Shown here: in pieces, positions 37,291 to 48,870 of the stretch
How the letters are laid out: every line of letters starts with the position of its first letter
Numbering within the stretch: the stretch's first letter is position 1
Assembly (NCBI RefSeq): GCF_001039355.2
Contig: NW_019773548.1
Location: forward strand, 613,569 to 677,568
Source: Lingula anatina
Lineage: Eukaryota > Brachiopoda > Lingulata > Lingulida > Lingulidae
Direction: 5' to 3'
Length of the DNA: 64,000 nt
Notes under the pieces: generated by a model
Database searches by the model: none
What the model saw: the letters and a program-made list of their open reading frames with translations, nothing else
What the model was told of the DNA's origin: nothing
Program-made: the position numbers and the translations under genes

Positions 37291-39195
37291 CAGATCTACT
37301 CGACCAATCAGATCGGACAAGAGTGACTTGTAGTTTACTGTGCGTCATTCTGTAACTAGGTCGAAAAGAAAACCACACTTACCAGTCGAATGTGGCCGTG
37401 AATGTCGTCAAGACCCCGTGTGAAAGGTAAAGGTAGTATATATATCATTTCTAATAAATATAGGTAATAATGTAACTGTTCATATCTACATTAGTGTACC
37501 GGTAACAAGGTGTAACAATAAACACTGGGTATTTTACATAGCACAGCACTTTCTTTTTTGCTGTTAAAGATTGCGTCTGTTTATCACGTGCTCTGAAAGT
37601 TGCATGACCTTTCACTCAACAGCTACACGTATTAAATTTCACCAGTATTATGCATCCTTTCATCGCCCCTGATGTTGGGCATTTTAATTTGATGGTAAAC
37701 ATTGTATTTTAAATAAAAAAGAGAAAAGGTGAAGGGCATTGATTGATTTCCGTCCACATTTCAAAGGTAAACACAGACATATCAATTACGCCGGGGCAGA
37801 TCCAGGGTATTCAGAACTGAAGGACCAGAAAAAAGATTGATTTGTATTATTTGTACATTATTCCACCAATTGAATGTGCTATAAGCATTTCAGCTTCTTT
37901 ATGTAAGGTCACTGTTTGTGTGTTTGTGGTAACAAATGTCCCCTCAGCCATTCAGTATTGGAAAGCCCACTGAAATCTTCCGACAAATAAAGTGTTGAGA
38001 AAGGCCAGAACCCCCTGAAAAATATTTTAAGTCTATGTCACCACTTGTCCCTGTCCTCTCCTGCACCCATAGAGTTATTTTGAAGAAACTTCAATTCTCT
38101 TTGAATAAAAGAAGCGTGCAAAGCGTGTATTCATGACTAAACCCGGTAAATGCAACCACATTGTTTCAAATAATATACATTCAGTATACATGTACATAGA
38201 TCTGGGCCGTAACTTTAAAACATCGCGTATTGCCAATAGTGATATCACATAGACCCCATTTCCAGAGATTAGATCGATCTACTTTAGATCGACCTAACTC
38301 CCTGGGGGTTCACGCTAAATAGCTGTCAGCCGGGCGGACACGAAAGTTAATTACCCTCTTACAGCTTGTAGTAGGCGGGACGGACATTTAAGCCGGATTA
38401 TCAGACAGTAATCTAGTGAGACTCCCTGCGGTGATAGATCGATCTAAAAGCTCTGGGAATACAGCCAAAGAGGCTACAGTGTATTATATGGGGCGAGTAT
38501 GGGCGTGCTATGGAATCAAGACGCTTGCGCTGAGTCGGGGCCCTGTTTATCATTGTTTTAACTAATTAGAAATAAGCTAGCGAAATAATTGTTTATTCAA
38601 GAGGAACTTTACTAATATCAGTCTAGCAGCTTAAATCATTAAAAACCAATTTATTTTTTCTGCTCTCACACATAAAACCTAAAATGGCTGAATTTTAAAC
38701 CTTCGTTACTGTCTCTCGCATCACCATATTATGTTATCCAATCCAAGTTATTTTTACGAAGTAGAACTTCACAGGAAGCGATCATGATGTCTTACGTCTC
38801 AGAAAATGTCTGGAATGTTAATTTTAAATATCTTAATAAATAGTTGGGACAATTGTTGCAGTGTGGCGGGTTTTTAAAAAATGAAAAATAAAATGTAACC
38901 ACTGATGATTGAATTTTCAAAGTGAGTAAAACGTTTCCGCCTCTGGACGTTTTGCATTTGTGACATTTTTGGAGTTAGACATTGAATTATTTTTTATTAT
39001 TCATGGTTCGTGTGGGACCCTAAAATAATCGAACATAGTTTGTAATCTGTTCACTTAATATTTTAAGAGCATACCTGTGACCTCATTTGCACCTATATAT
39101 TGGGTTAGTATGCATATCGTGATGACGGGAAATGAATGCTTCCTCCATTATCAAATCTTTGTCAATGATTCGATGTCTTTCATTTCTGTATTTAG
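37290..39195 (+). promoter_or_regulatory. CCAAT-box promoter, leader exon and leader intron of the 39214 TRIM gene
   Basis: CTCGACCAATCAG (CCAAT at 37304-37308) is about 130 bp before the donor CGTGTGAAAG|GTAAAG (37437). The same CCAAT-to-donor arrangement recurs at 42597/42709 and, without the CCAAT, at 49075. The acceptor TGTATTTAG|ATATTGG ends at 39195. The intron holds a MITE-like element at 38253-38462. Confidence 0.5.
38253..38462. mobile_element. MITE-like element with TAGATCGATCTA-bearing inverted ends
   Basis: The left arm CCAGAGATTAGATCGATCTA (38262-38281) mirrors the right arm at 38435-38457, which ends CTCTGGG, with a small spacer difference. About 200 bp, non-coding. Its outer left end ACCCCATTTCCA reappears immediately before the N at 14945. 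Confidence 0.6.
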
Positions 39196-39213
39196 ATATT
39201 GGTCCCAGGAACC

Positions 39214-41124
39214 ATGTCTCTATCCAAGGTCCTAACAAAAGATTACCTGACGTGCAGCATATGCCATGAAAAGTTCAAAGACCCCAAGGTCCTCGGCTGT
39301 TCGCATACGTTTTGCCAACATTGTCTCCAACAACTTTTGGACACAAATGTCCAAGGTCGGCCTGGCTTCCCTTGTCCTATCTGTAGACGTCAGTGTGACC
39401 TCCCTTGGCGCGGTGTAAGTGGTTTACAAACAAACCATCTTCTGGTCAGCATCTTACATACAATTGATCAAGTGGAACAAGCCAAAGCTGACAAGAAATG
39501 CGAGGTATGTTGTCTGAAAAATGTCCGCAATCCACCACCCGCCACAAAACGCTGTTTGGACTGCGAGGAAAGTATGTGTAGAGATTGTTCTTCAGACCAT
39601 GTGCTTCATAAGTCCAGTCGTGACCACAAATTGTTTCCTGTCGACCAGATAGACAGCGACGAATACGTGACAGAGCTGCGTGCCCGACAAAACATCCTTT
39701 GTGACCATAACAAGAAAGACCCCGTAGAAGTCTTCTGTCAACGGTGTGAAATGTACATCTGCGGCATTTGTATGTTTTTGGAACACAAAGATCATGATTG
39801 CCTGAGAATCAAAACTGCTGCGGACAAACGAAAGGAAAAACTAAAAATCCACGCCAAACCCATCGAGAAGAAAGGTCTACTCTGCCATCAGTTTAAAACC
39901 GCTGCTAAAGACCAGAAAGCTTCAGTACAAGAGAGAGGAAAGGAGGCAAAGAAACAAGTTAACAAGCAGACAGAGCTAGTTATCAAGATGGTCCGTCAAC
40001 GTGCTGCTGATCTTCTGGAAGAAATAGATGCCAAGTCGAACGCCGTACTAGAAGTTATAGATAATTTAATTGCAACTGCTACCGCCACCCAAAACCAAAT
40101 AGACGACGCTGTTGATTTCTCGAGAAAACTCATTAACCATGGCAGCGATATGGATGTCCTGCAAATGGCTTCCGCCTGTGAGGAAAGCAGCAAAAGCGTT
40201 CAGACTCTCGACATCCCTACCCTGCCCGCAGCCATTACCCATGTCGACCTACAGATTATCAACAACGATATGGAGGAGTGCGTTACCAATATCAACCGTT
40301 GCCTTGGAGACGTGGTTCCTGTCGCAAGTGGAAGACTGTTGACATCGTTCAAAGTAGAATTGGCCGAGTCTCCAGAGGAGATAATCAGTCATGTGACCAC
40401 TGATACAAATGGTGACATCCTTATTGGTATTTGGTGTCAGAAAGACATGTCACGGAATAGAATCTACATCTACGATACCACCTTTGGCCGACAGGGCACA
40501 ATACCAAATCCAAGAGCAGCAGAAAAGTATGCCTTTGCCGGGATTGCCATTGATGATGACGGTAACATCGTCACTAGATGTCTTGGATCAAATGAAATCA
40601 TTGTCTACACCAAGACAGGAAACCACGTGAGAACATTCCACAGTGCGTCACCAGAAGCAGTAGCGGTCAACAGTAAGGGTCACTATGTTGTAGCTGGTAA
40701 CAGTACTCTGACTGTGCACCACAAGGATGGCAAGGTCTTGAAGAAGACACTAGACCCAGAGAGCAATTGTGTCAAATACATCCACTGTAACGTGAATGAT
40801 CAGGTTATCGTCACAGATCAAGGAAATGATCACATCCGTGTATACGATTCCACTCTCCAGCTTAAATACATATATGGTACCAAGGGTGATGGGGACGGCC
40901 AGGTGAACGGTCCAGGTGGCACGTGCTGTTTGGATAATGGAGATATTATTTTAATAGACCTCAACAACCATCGTCTACACTTAGTTTCTCAAGATGGAAA
41001 GTTCAAGCAATTTCTTTTAAGCCAAGAAAATGGACTTAACTGGCCGAGAGATGTTGCTATAAATCGTCTCGGACAATTGGTCGTTGGGGAAAAGACAGGC
41101 GAGATTAAAGTCTATCAATTATGA
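39214..41124 (+). CDS. TRIM-type RING/B-box/coiled-coil/NHL protein (intact)
   Basis: 636 codons. The ATG at 39214 is chosen because the leader splice acceptor (39195) and the array-wide MSLSK start agree; the frame upstream has only a TTG. All eight RING ligands are conserved (Cys14 to Cys57). B-box 2 is the most divergent of the array (QRCEMYICGICMFLEHKDHDC), as is the coiled coil (KEKLKIHAKPIEKKGLL). The propeller ends GEKTGEIKVYQL. The last ~70 residues and several hundred bases of 3' flank are nearly identical to the 44318 gene, whereas the N-terminal half is not. Expected role: E3 ubiquitin ligase. Specific orthology to a vertebrate TRIM cannot be claimed. Confidence 0.92.
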   Translation: MSLSKVLTKDYLTCSICHEKFKDPKVLGCSHTFCQHCLQQLLDTNVQGRPGFPCPICRRQCDLPWRGVSGLQTNHLLVSILHTIDQVEQAKADKKCEVCCLKNVRNPPPATKRCLDCEESMCRDCSSDHVLHKSSRDHKLFPVDQIDSDEYVTELRARQNILCDHNKKDPVEVFCQRCEMYICGICMFLEHKDHDCLRIKTAADKRKEKLKIHAKPIEKKGLLCHQFKTAAKDQKASVQERGKEAKKQVNKQTELVIKMVRQRAADLLEEIDAKSNAVLEVIDNLIATATATQNQIDDAVDFSRKLINHGSDMDVLQMASACEESSKSVQTLDIPTLPAAITHVDLQIINNDMEECVTNINRCLGDVVPVASGRLLTSFKVELAESPEEIISHVTTDTNGDILIGIWCQKDMSRNRIYIYDTTFGRQGTIPNPRAAEKYAFAGIAIDDDGNIVTRCLGSNEIIVYTKTGNHVRTFHSASPEAVAVNSKGHYVVAGNSTLTVHHKDGKVLKKTLDPESNCVKYIHCNVNDQVIVTDQGNDHIRVYDSTLQLKYIYGTKGDGDGQVNGPGGTCCLDNGDIILIDLNNHRLHLVSQDGKFKQFLLSQENGLNWPRDVAINRLGQLVVGEKTGEIKVYQL

Positions 41125-42132
41125 CTTATTATACCAAGCTACCAATGGACTATGAAAACATTACGTTTTTAAAAATAGGCATTTTAACATGTAGTTAGTT
41201 AGCAGGGTCGAGTAGCTCATGTTTCAAATGGTTCATGAACGTTTTGTTTCAGTAACGATATTTCGGCATATTCGTTGCACATACACGCAAGGGGGAGAAC
41301 TGTTAGCTGTGACTAAACAGTCACACGGCAGAATATGAGGTATTTGTGTGCAACGTATATTGTTATAATTCAAACAATTACTGTAGTTTGATTATAATGG
41401 GACGTCCTGATTGAAAATGAAAATGTTATTATCACAGTATAGGAACTTACTGCGTGTCACGTATATATTGTAATACAAATATGCACTGTTTCTCAATTAT
41501 ACTGGAAAACCTGAACGAAAAATATGATATTGAAATAGTTATTCTCAGGAAAAGAAACATCTGGCAGAGAAATTAAAATGAGAATATGACAATGTTTACA
41601 TTGTTACAAGGACTAATGCGTGTATCACTTCTCTATCATCTGCTATTCAGTTTCATATAATTATTGTTGCCTGTAAAATAATTATATTATAATGGTACAT
41701 TACATTCATCAAAGACGTTTGTTATTAATTATACCGGTTTAAATATAGGTTATGCTTTGCGTTACTATTATACCTTGGTTTACTAATCTCACATTGATAT
41801 TGGATTATCAGTAATAAAAGAAGTACCATCGGAGTAACTTATAATTATGTTTATTATAAATATTAAGTTTCTTTTAAAAATTGCAAGGAAAAGTTTCAAG
41901 TTGTACAGATACATAAGTTTGAACAAAAATGATAAAACATTTACATTACGTTTACTAGTACATAAAATAAAGTATTTATAAGATCAATTGAGTTCAAAGT
42001 TAAACACAGATATTTAAAAGTTTGATAATTGTTTTACTAGTACCAGTACCCTAGTAGATGTACCATTTGCTGTATTATTTTAAGTGTGCTCCTACATGTA
42101 CAGTATATACCAGTGTAACAAAACTGTATGAG
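41125..42132. other. 3' flank and spacer, duplicated at 46223-47870
   Basis: No gene. Collinear with the flank of the 44318 gene except for the LTR inserted there, which makes 41125-41900 the empty-site reference. Confidence 0.7.
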
Positions 42133-42263
42133 GGTCCTTGTAACAGAAAGTCCGTACCCCATTTAGTTATAATGGTTAGGGTTAGTCTGACCTAAGTGGG
42201 TCAAAATCTAGGGCGAGGCTTACCGAGGCTTATATGGAGGACGGATTTTCTGTTACACGAACC
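42133..42263. mobile_element. MITE-like element with TGTAACAGAAA ends
   Basis: The left arm GGTCCTTGTAACAGAAAGTC (42133-42152) is the inverse of the right arm ACGGATTTTCTGTTACACGA (42241-42260), with few mismatches. About 131 bp, non-coding. The paralogous flank at about 47874-47955 keeps the left part (CTGACCTAAGTGGGTCAAA) but not the right arm. Confidence 0.6.
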
Positions 42264-42589
42264 GTCAGTTTCGTGACACCGACCCTGGCGCTGTATTGCA
42301 GTAGATGTGCCTTGTCTCATACATTGCACATTGAGTTTGTTGAGGTTTTTCATCCACATAAAAATACGCATTTTTATTCCTTTGCTCAGTAATCATACAG
42401 CAGTTTATATGAGAATAAAAAGATCATAAAACGGTTTGATATTTGGAATTCAAATGCTTTGTCAGGTTTTTATCTATGGCAGAACGCTGTCACGTGGAGG
42501 TCAGTGAACGTCTAAATAGTATCGCGTCTTTACAGTCAGTAATTAAAACGAGGTTCTCGGGGGGAGGGGTATCGCGCCTCATTCAGCAC

Positions 42590-44299
42590 TTCTCGACCAA
42601 TCAGGTAAGACAAAAGTGCCTTGTTATGTTTACCTGCATGAAGGTCGCGATAGATGGGAAAGCCAAACCTACGAGTCGAACACATTTCGTCACAGCCCAG
42701 TGTGAAAGGTGAGCGATTTTATATTTCGTTTCTCATACGTGTAGGTTACATTTAAACGGTTCACTTGCATTTGAGACATAGCCTATCCATACAAATGATA
42801 TAATCCGATAAGTGTAAAAAACACTGCGTATTTAAAGAACACAGAGGCGCCCTCTCGCCAACTGAGTTGCTTTCACTTTCGACTGATTTATAACACATAT
42901 CTGCTTTTCACTAAAAGTTGGCTGACATTTTAACAACTATACGTACTTAATCAACAACACACACCCTCTCATTGCTGTATATATTGGCCATTAAAGTCGA
43001 TGAATTTAACTACTAGTAAGTGTCAGAAGGTAACTAGGTGGTGACGATGGGTAACCATAGCATATCCCCGCACTTTGCCATATTGCCAAAATAGGTCACC
43101 CCAGGGACCCCATCCCCTTGGATATTTATGCTGCTGCCTAAGTCTTGATTATTAGAAATATAAACATCATGGCAACAAAAAGGTAAGAAATCTGTTTTCA
43201 TGTATGGCATCCTGAAAATACCGGTAGGTCAATCAATTCCTTGAGTTCAAAGCTCATCACTTCCATAGTCTCGGAGTAGGAAGATGCAAATAACAAGTCA
43301 TTCTATACATATAGAAGGACCCACCTAATATCAGAATAATAGCTATTACTGCCGTTTTGTGGTAAAACAGAATATATTATATTTCTAAGAATTGTTCACA
43401 ACGTTTTATTGTGAAATATAGATACAAACGAATAATTAAATTATGTGCGACCCTCTTAAAGATAATTAGAGCGATATACATCTAATTTGTCTTACTAAGA
43501 GTTCATGTCCCTCGCGATCGAGCGCATCAAAGTATCACTCAACGAGGGTTTTTAAGTAAAGTCTTTTATATTGATGGGAATCAGACAATTTACAGTAATG
43601 TATATTTAACCGAACAATTAGCTTACAACTTGTGAAGTCAAATATTTACAAAGGATTTATAGTAAAGTACATACACAGCACAGGAATGAAGCCCACTTGG
43701 CTTTAAGACACTTGCTTTCACAAGATTTTTTGCAAGAACCAGCAGCTATAGTTACATATTATTATACGATGTGGTGTGCAGGCCCGTTGTGATAATAAAG
43801 CGCGCGAGGTTTTGTGATATTGGCAAAAGTTGCCATTGATTCTTTAAGTGAAAGAAAGTATAAGTTGGGTGTTGTTTGCGGGACCCGCTTGATTTCTATT
43901 CAAATTGAATTTCTATTCAAACTGAATTTTGCGTCATGTAGAAATGGCATTCAATTCGCTTAAAAGCTGGATACAAAGGACACTCGTTCTGAGTACACAA
44001 TCGTAAATCGTAAGATCAGAGGTTATGAATGAAGTGTTTTATGCGAACACCGACAAAAGCACAAAATTAAATGGAGTCAACCCTAATCTTACACGCTAAG
44101 TTAATTGGTTAATTGGTTTCTGACCACTGATTCCTTTTGTCAGAGAACATCTATCGTTTTTTTTTTTTTTTACACATTTCATTTTATTTTTCATTTCATT
44201 TTTATGCACCTTTCATTATAACGAAATGTTGTACAATGAAAAGCCTCAATTACAAAATCTTCATAATTAATTCAATATCTTTTATTTTTCTATTCTTAG
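42590..44299 (+). promoter_or_regulatory. CCAAT-box promoter, leader exon and leader intron of the 44318 TRIM gene
   Basis: CTCGACCAATCAG (CCAAT 42597-42601), then the donor AGTGTGAAAG|GTGAGC at 42709 and the acceptor TATTCTTAG|ATATTGG ending at 44299. The 1.6 kb intron has no other gene. A direct repeat of TTTCTATTCAAA lies near 43898-43928. Confidence 0.5.
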
Positions 44300-44317
44300 A
44301 TATTGGTCCCAGGAACC

Positions 44318-46222
44318 ATGTCTCTGTCCAAGATCCTAACGGATGATTACCTAACATGCAGCATTTGCCTTGAAAAGTTCAAAGATCCCAAGGTCCTCGG
44401 CTGTGCACATACCTTTTGCCAACATTGCCTCCAAGACCATTTGGACAGAAATTTCCAAGGTCAGAGTGGCTTCCCTTGTCCTATCTGTAGACGTCAGTGT
44501 GACCTCCCTGTGGGCGGTGTAAGAGATTTACAAACAAATCATCTTCTGGTCAGCATATTACACACGATTGATCAAGTAGAACAAGCCAAGGCTGCCAAGA
44601 AGTGTGAGGTATGTTGTCTGAAAAATGTACGCAATCCACCACCCGCCACAAAACGCTGTTTGGATTGCAATGAAAGTATGTGTGGAGAATGTTCTTCAGA
44701 CCATGTTCTTCATAAGTTAAACCGTGACCACAAATTGTTTCCCGTCGACCAGTTTGACAGCGACGAATACGTGACAGAGCTGCGTGCCCGACAAAACATC
44801 CTTTGTGACCATAACAACAAGGATCCCGTAGAAATCTTCTGCCCGAGTTGTAAAAAGTTCATCTGCGTCGGTTGTATGGTTCTAGAACACAAGGATCATG
44901 ACTGCCTAAGAATCAACATTGCTGCTGACAAACGCAAGGAAAAACTAGAACTCGACATAAAACCTATCGAGAAGAAAATTCTACTCTACGATCAGTTTAA
45001 AATCGCTGCTGAAGACCAGAAAGCGTCAGTAGAACAGGGAAGAAAGGAGGCAAAGAATCAAGTTAACAACCAGGTAGAGCTAGTTATTAAGGTGGCCCGT
45101 CAACGCGCTGCTGATCTTCTGGAAGAAATAGATGCCAAGTCAGACGCCAAACTAGAAGTTTTAGATGGTTTAATCGCAACTGCTACCGCCGATCAAAACC
45201 AACTGGACGACGTTGTAGACTTCTCCAGAAAGCTCATAAACCATGGGAACGACATAGATGTCCTGCAAATGGCCCCCGCCTGTGAGCAAAGCAGCGAGAG
45301 CGTTCATACTCTCGACATCCCGACCCTGCCTGCAGCCATGACCCAGCTACAGCTTATCACCAAAGACATGGAGGAGTGTGTTACCAATATCAACCGTTGC
45401 CTTGGAGACGTGGTTCCTGTCGTGAGTGGAAGACTGGTGACATCATTTAAAGTAGAATTGGCTAAGTCTCCTGAGGAGGTGCTCAGTCACGTGACTACTG
45501 ATTCTGATGGTGATATCCTTATTGGTATTTGGTGTCAGAATGACATGTCACGGAATAGAATCCACATCTACGATACCAACTTTGTCCTACAGGGCACAAT
45601 TCCAAATCCAAGAGCAGCAGAAAAGTATGCCTTTGCCGGGATTGCCATTGATGATGACGGTAACATCGTCACTAGATGTCTTGGATCAAATGAAATCATT
45701 ATCTACACCAAGACAGGAAACCACGTGAAAACATTCCACAGTGAGTTACCAGAAGCTATAGCGGTCAACAGCAAGGGTCACTATGTTATAGCTGGTAACA
45801 GTACTCTGACTGTGCACCACAAGGATGGCAAGGTCTTGAAGAAGACACCAGACCCAGAGAGTAAATGTGTCAAATACATCCAATGTAACGTGAATGATCA
45901 GGTTATCGTCACAGATCAAGGAAATGATCACATCCGTGTATACGATTCCACTCTCCAGCTTAAATACAGATACGGTACCCAGGGTGATGGGGACGGACAG
46001 GTGAAGGGTCCAGGTGGCACGTGCTGCTTGGATAATGAAGACATTATTTTAATAGACCTCAACAACCATCGTCTACACTTAGTTTCTCAAGATGGAAAGT
46101 TCAAGCAATTTCTTTTAAGCCAAGAAAATGGACTTAACTGGCCGAGAGATGTTGCTATAAATCGTCTCGGACAATTGGTCGTTGGGGAAAAGACAGGCGA
46201 GATTAAAGTCTATCAATTATGA
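44318..46222 (+). CDS. TRIM-type RING/B-box/coiled-coil/NHL protein (intact, mosaic)
   Basis: 634 codons. RING ligands intact (CAHTFC variant at His31), B-box 1 with VRNPPPATKRCLDC, B-box 2 with CPSCKKFICVGC, coiled coil and NHL propeller as in the neighbours. Segments alternate in similarity. The leader, DYLTCSIC, VSILHTIDQVEQ and the last ~70 residues match the 39214 gene. CLQDHLDRNF, the B-box 2/LELDIKPIEKK region and SPEEVLSHVTTD match the 34172 gene. This suggests repeated gene conversion or unequal crossing over. Same predicted E3 ligase function. Confidence 0.92.
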   Translation: MSLSKILTDDYLTCSICLEKFKDPKVLGCAHTFCQHCLQDHLDRNFQGQSGFPCPICRRQCDLPVGGVRDLQTNHLLVSILHTIDQVEQAKAAKKCEVCCLKNVRNPPPATKRCLDCNESMCGECSSDHVLHKLNRDHKLFPVDQFDSDEYVTELRARQNILCDHNNKDPVEIFCPSCKKFICVGCMVLEHKDHDCLRINIAADKRKEKLELDIKPIEKKILLYDQFKIAAEDQKASVEQGRKEAKNQVNNQVELVIKVARQRAADLLEEIDAKSDAKLEVLDGLIATATADQNQLDDVVDFSRKLINHGNDIDVLQMAPACEQSSESVHTLDIPTLPAAMTQLQLITKDMEECVTNINRCLGDVVPVVSGRLVTSFKVELAKSPEEVLSHVTTDSDGDILIGIWCQNDMSRNRIHIYDTNFVLQGTIPNPRAAEKYAFAGIAIDDDGNIVTRCLGSNEIIIYTKTGNHVKTFHSELPEAIAVNSKGHYVIAGNSTLTVHHKDGKVLKKTPDPESKCVKYIQCNVNDQVIVTDQGNDHIRVYDSTLQLKYRYGTQGDGDGQVKGPGGTCCLDNEDIILIDLNNHRLHLVSQDGKFKQFLLSQENGLNWPRDVAINRLGQLVVGEKTGEIKVYQL

Positions 46223-46523
46223 CTTATTATACCAAGCTACCAATGGACTATGAAAACATTACGTTTTTAAAAATAGGCATTTTAACATGTAGTTAGTTAG
46301 CAGGGTCGAGTAGCTCATGTTTCAAATGGTTCATGAACGTTTTGTTTCAGTAACGATATTTCGGCATATTCGTTGCACATACACGCAAGGGGGAGATTGT
46401 TAGCTGTGACTAAACAGTCACACGGCAGAATATGAAGTATTTGTGTGCAACGTATATTGTTATAATTCAAACAATTACTGTAGGTTGATTATAATGGGAC
46501 GTCCTGATTGAAAATGAAAGTGT

Positions 46524-47155
46524 TGTTGTAAAGTTTTAGAATTCGAGGACGAATTCTTTTGAAGAAGGGGTGTATGTTGTAAAGTTTTAGAATTCGAGGA
46601 CGAATTCTTTTGAAGAAGGGGTGTATGTTGTAAAGCAAATTACTTACACTTTCACTAATTACAGATAGCAATTAAAGCGGAATCAAAAGAGTAAAAAGAC
46701 AAAGAGTTATTGAGTGTAAGTTAAGTTTCTCCAAGAGTCAACAAGTGTAGAACATGTTTTTAGTGTCAGAAAAAGATGGAAAAGGTCAAAGTCAGTAACA
46801 GTTAATGTGATTGGTTAATTTCATAACATATAATAATTTTGATCATCTATTTATCACATGATAACTGAGTTTTGGACAAGATCCAAGTATGAGTAATCCA
46901 AATAATATTTTAGATATCTTTAATTGAAAACAAGTCTCTAATGGATTACCTAATAAGGAAATGTTGCATAGTGACTTGCAACATGAGAATGGAAAATATT
47001 TTGTAATCACGCAAAGACAATGGAAAAGAAAACAAGTAAATGCGTGATTAGTACGGAGAAATTGAGTATAAATATTTGTGAAGTTGTATGAAGAGTGAGT
47101 CGGTGAATAAACGTTCGGAAGCTCCAAACTGTTGTCGTCATTACTAACTATAACA
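46524..47155 (+). mobile_element. Solo LTR of a Ty3/gypsy-type retrotransposon with duplicated PPT/LTR junction
   Basis: The element is inserted in the 3' flank of the 44318 gene; the homologous flank of 39214 lacks it. Ends are TGTTGTA...TATAACA, flanked by GTGT at 46520-46523 and 47156-47159 (4-bp target duplication). Inside are a TATA-like GTATAAATA near 47068 and AATAAA near 47106. The first 102 bp are two 51-bp direct repeats, each being the first 10 nt of the LTR followed by GAATTCGAGGACGAATTC and a purine tract GAAGAAGGGG. The true LTR is probably 46626-47155 (530 bp). No protein coding. Confidence 0.75.
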
Positions 47156-47159
47156 GTGT

Positions 47160-48870
47160 TATTATCACAGTATAGGAACTTACTGTGTGTCACGTATATA
47201 TTGTAATACAAATATGCACTGTTTCTCAATTATACTGGAAAACCTGAACGAAAAATATGATATTAAAATAGTTATTCTCAGGAAAAGAAACATCTGGCAG
47301 AGAAATTAAAATGAGAATATGACAATGTTTACATTGTTACAAGGACTAATGCGTGTATCACTTGTCTATCATCTGCTATTCAGTTTCATATAATTATTGT
47401 TGCCTGTAAAATAATTATATTATAATGGTACATTACATTCATCAAAGACGTTTGTTATTAATTCTACCGGTTTAAAAATAGGTTATGCTTTGCGTTACTA
47501 TTATACCTTGGTTTACTAATCTCACAAAAAATTATTGGATCATCAGTAATAACATAAAAAGAAGTACCATCGGAGTAACTTATGTTTATTATAAATATTA
47601 AGTTTCTTTAAAAAATTGCAAGGAAAAGGTTTAAGTTGTACAGATACATAAGTTCCAACAAAAATGGTAAAACATTTACATTACGTTTACTAGTACATAA
47701 AATAAAGTATTTACATTAAGACCAAATGAGTTCAAAGTAAAACGCAGTTATCTAAAAGTTAGATCAAAGTTGCTGTTTTACGCTAGTACCAGTGCACTAG
47801 TATATGTACAAATTGCCATATTATTTTTCCGGTAAAGTGTTCTCCTATATACCAGTGTAACGAAACTGTATGAGGGTCCTTGTTACAGAAAGTACCATAA
47901 TGTTTAGGGTTAGCCTGACCTAAGTGGGTCAAAAATCTAGGGCGAGGCTTACCTGTGCAAATGAATGACAAATAAGGCTTGCTTGGGACAGACCCTTCCC
48001 TCTTCTCCTCCCGAAATCCAGGACTATGATCCATGGCCATTGTGCTGATGAATGTATGACATAAAAATAAAACTTACTTAATTTACTATAATGTATCAGT
48101 GTTAAATGGTGACAAGTTGACCAGTCCGTTTAAACGCTCATCTATGTATGACACTCACATATAACGGATGTTTTGTATGAATGAAGATATCCCTTGGAAT
48201 GCAGTCATAAGCAACCGCGTAAGGACCAAACTGTTACTAGTGACTAAAAGTCATACCACGGAAAAATGGTTATTTGCGTATCATATGTATTATTGTTACG
48301 CACAAATATATTTCGTTCTCTCATATCACAAATCTTGAATGAAATAATCACCTTATTACGTAACTGTTTCCACGGTAAATCTCAGAAAGGAGAAATCTGA
48401 CAGACTAAAAAAAATGGAGATTGATAGGACAGTGATAGATAATGTCATTACTACACAATGTTATCACCACATAATGTTGAATATTATTTATAAATAACTC
48501 TGATACTGGAGCTTATACATTTAACGACAAAAATTATAATTATGATCATGTTTTCACAAGATAATTACAATTATCATTCTTATTCCTCTGGATGACTGAT
48601 AACATTTTTCACGTAATGTTATCACCAAACAGCTTCTCTATTTGTCTGCTTTTAAGTCTACTTATTCCTAGGACTACCTTTCTTGTCACACCCGCTCATG
48701 ATGTATTGCGGTAGATGCGCCTTGACTCACACGTTGCACATTAATTGTGTTTGTTGACATTGTTGAGGTTTGTCATATGTGAGATACATGTAGAACTACT
48801 CAGCTCTGTTTCTTTGCTCAGTAATCATACAACAGGCTATATGAGATTATAAAAATATAGATCAATTGGC
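47160..48870. other. 3' flank of the 44318 gene and spacer
   Basis: Duplicate of 41430-42200 up to about 47870, with a truncated MITE at 47874-47955. Then unique AT-rich DNA, with about 48445-48550 matching 37020-37130. No gene. Confidence 0.55.

Noticed and set aside
39199-39213. N-terminal extension MVPGT of the 39214 (and 44318) TRIM genes
   Set aside because: It starts at TTG, overlaps the 5' UTR next to the splice acceptor, and the other copies start at the MSLSK ATG.
46843-47229. 128-codon minus-strand frame
   Set aside because: It runs across the LTR boundary and its target duplication, so it is a chance frame within the insertion.
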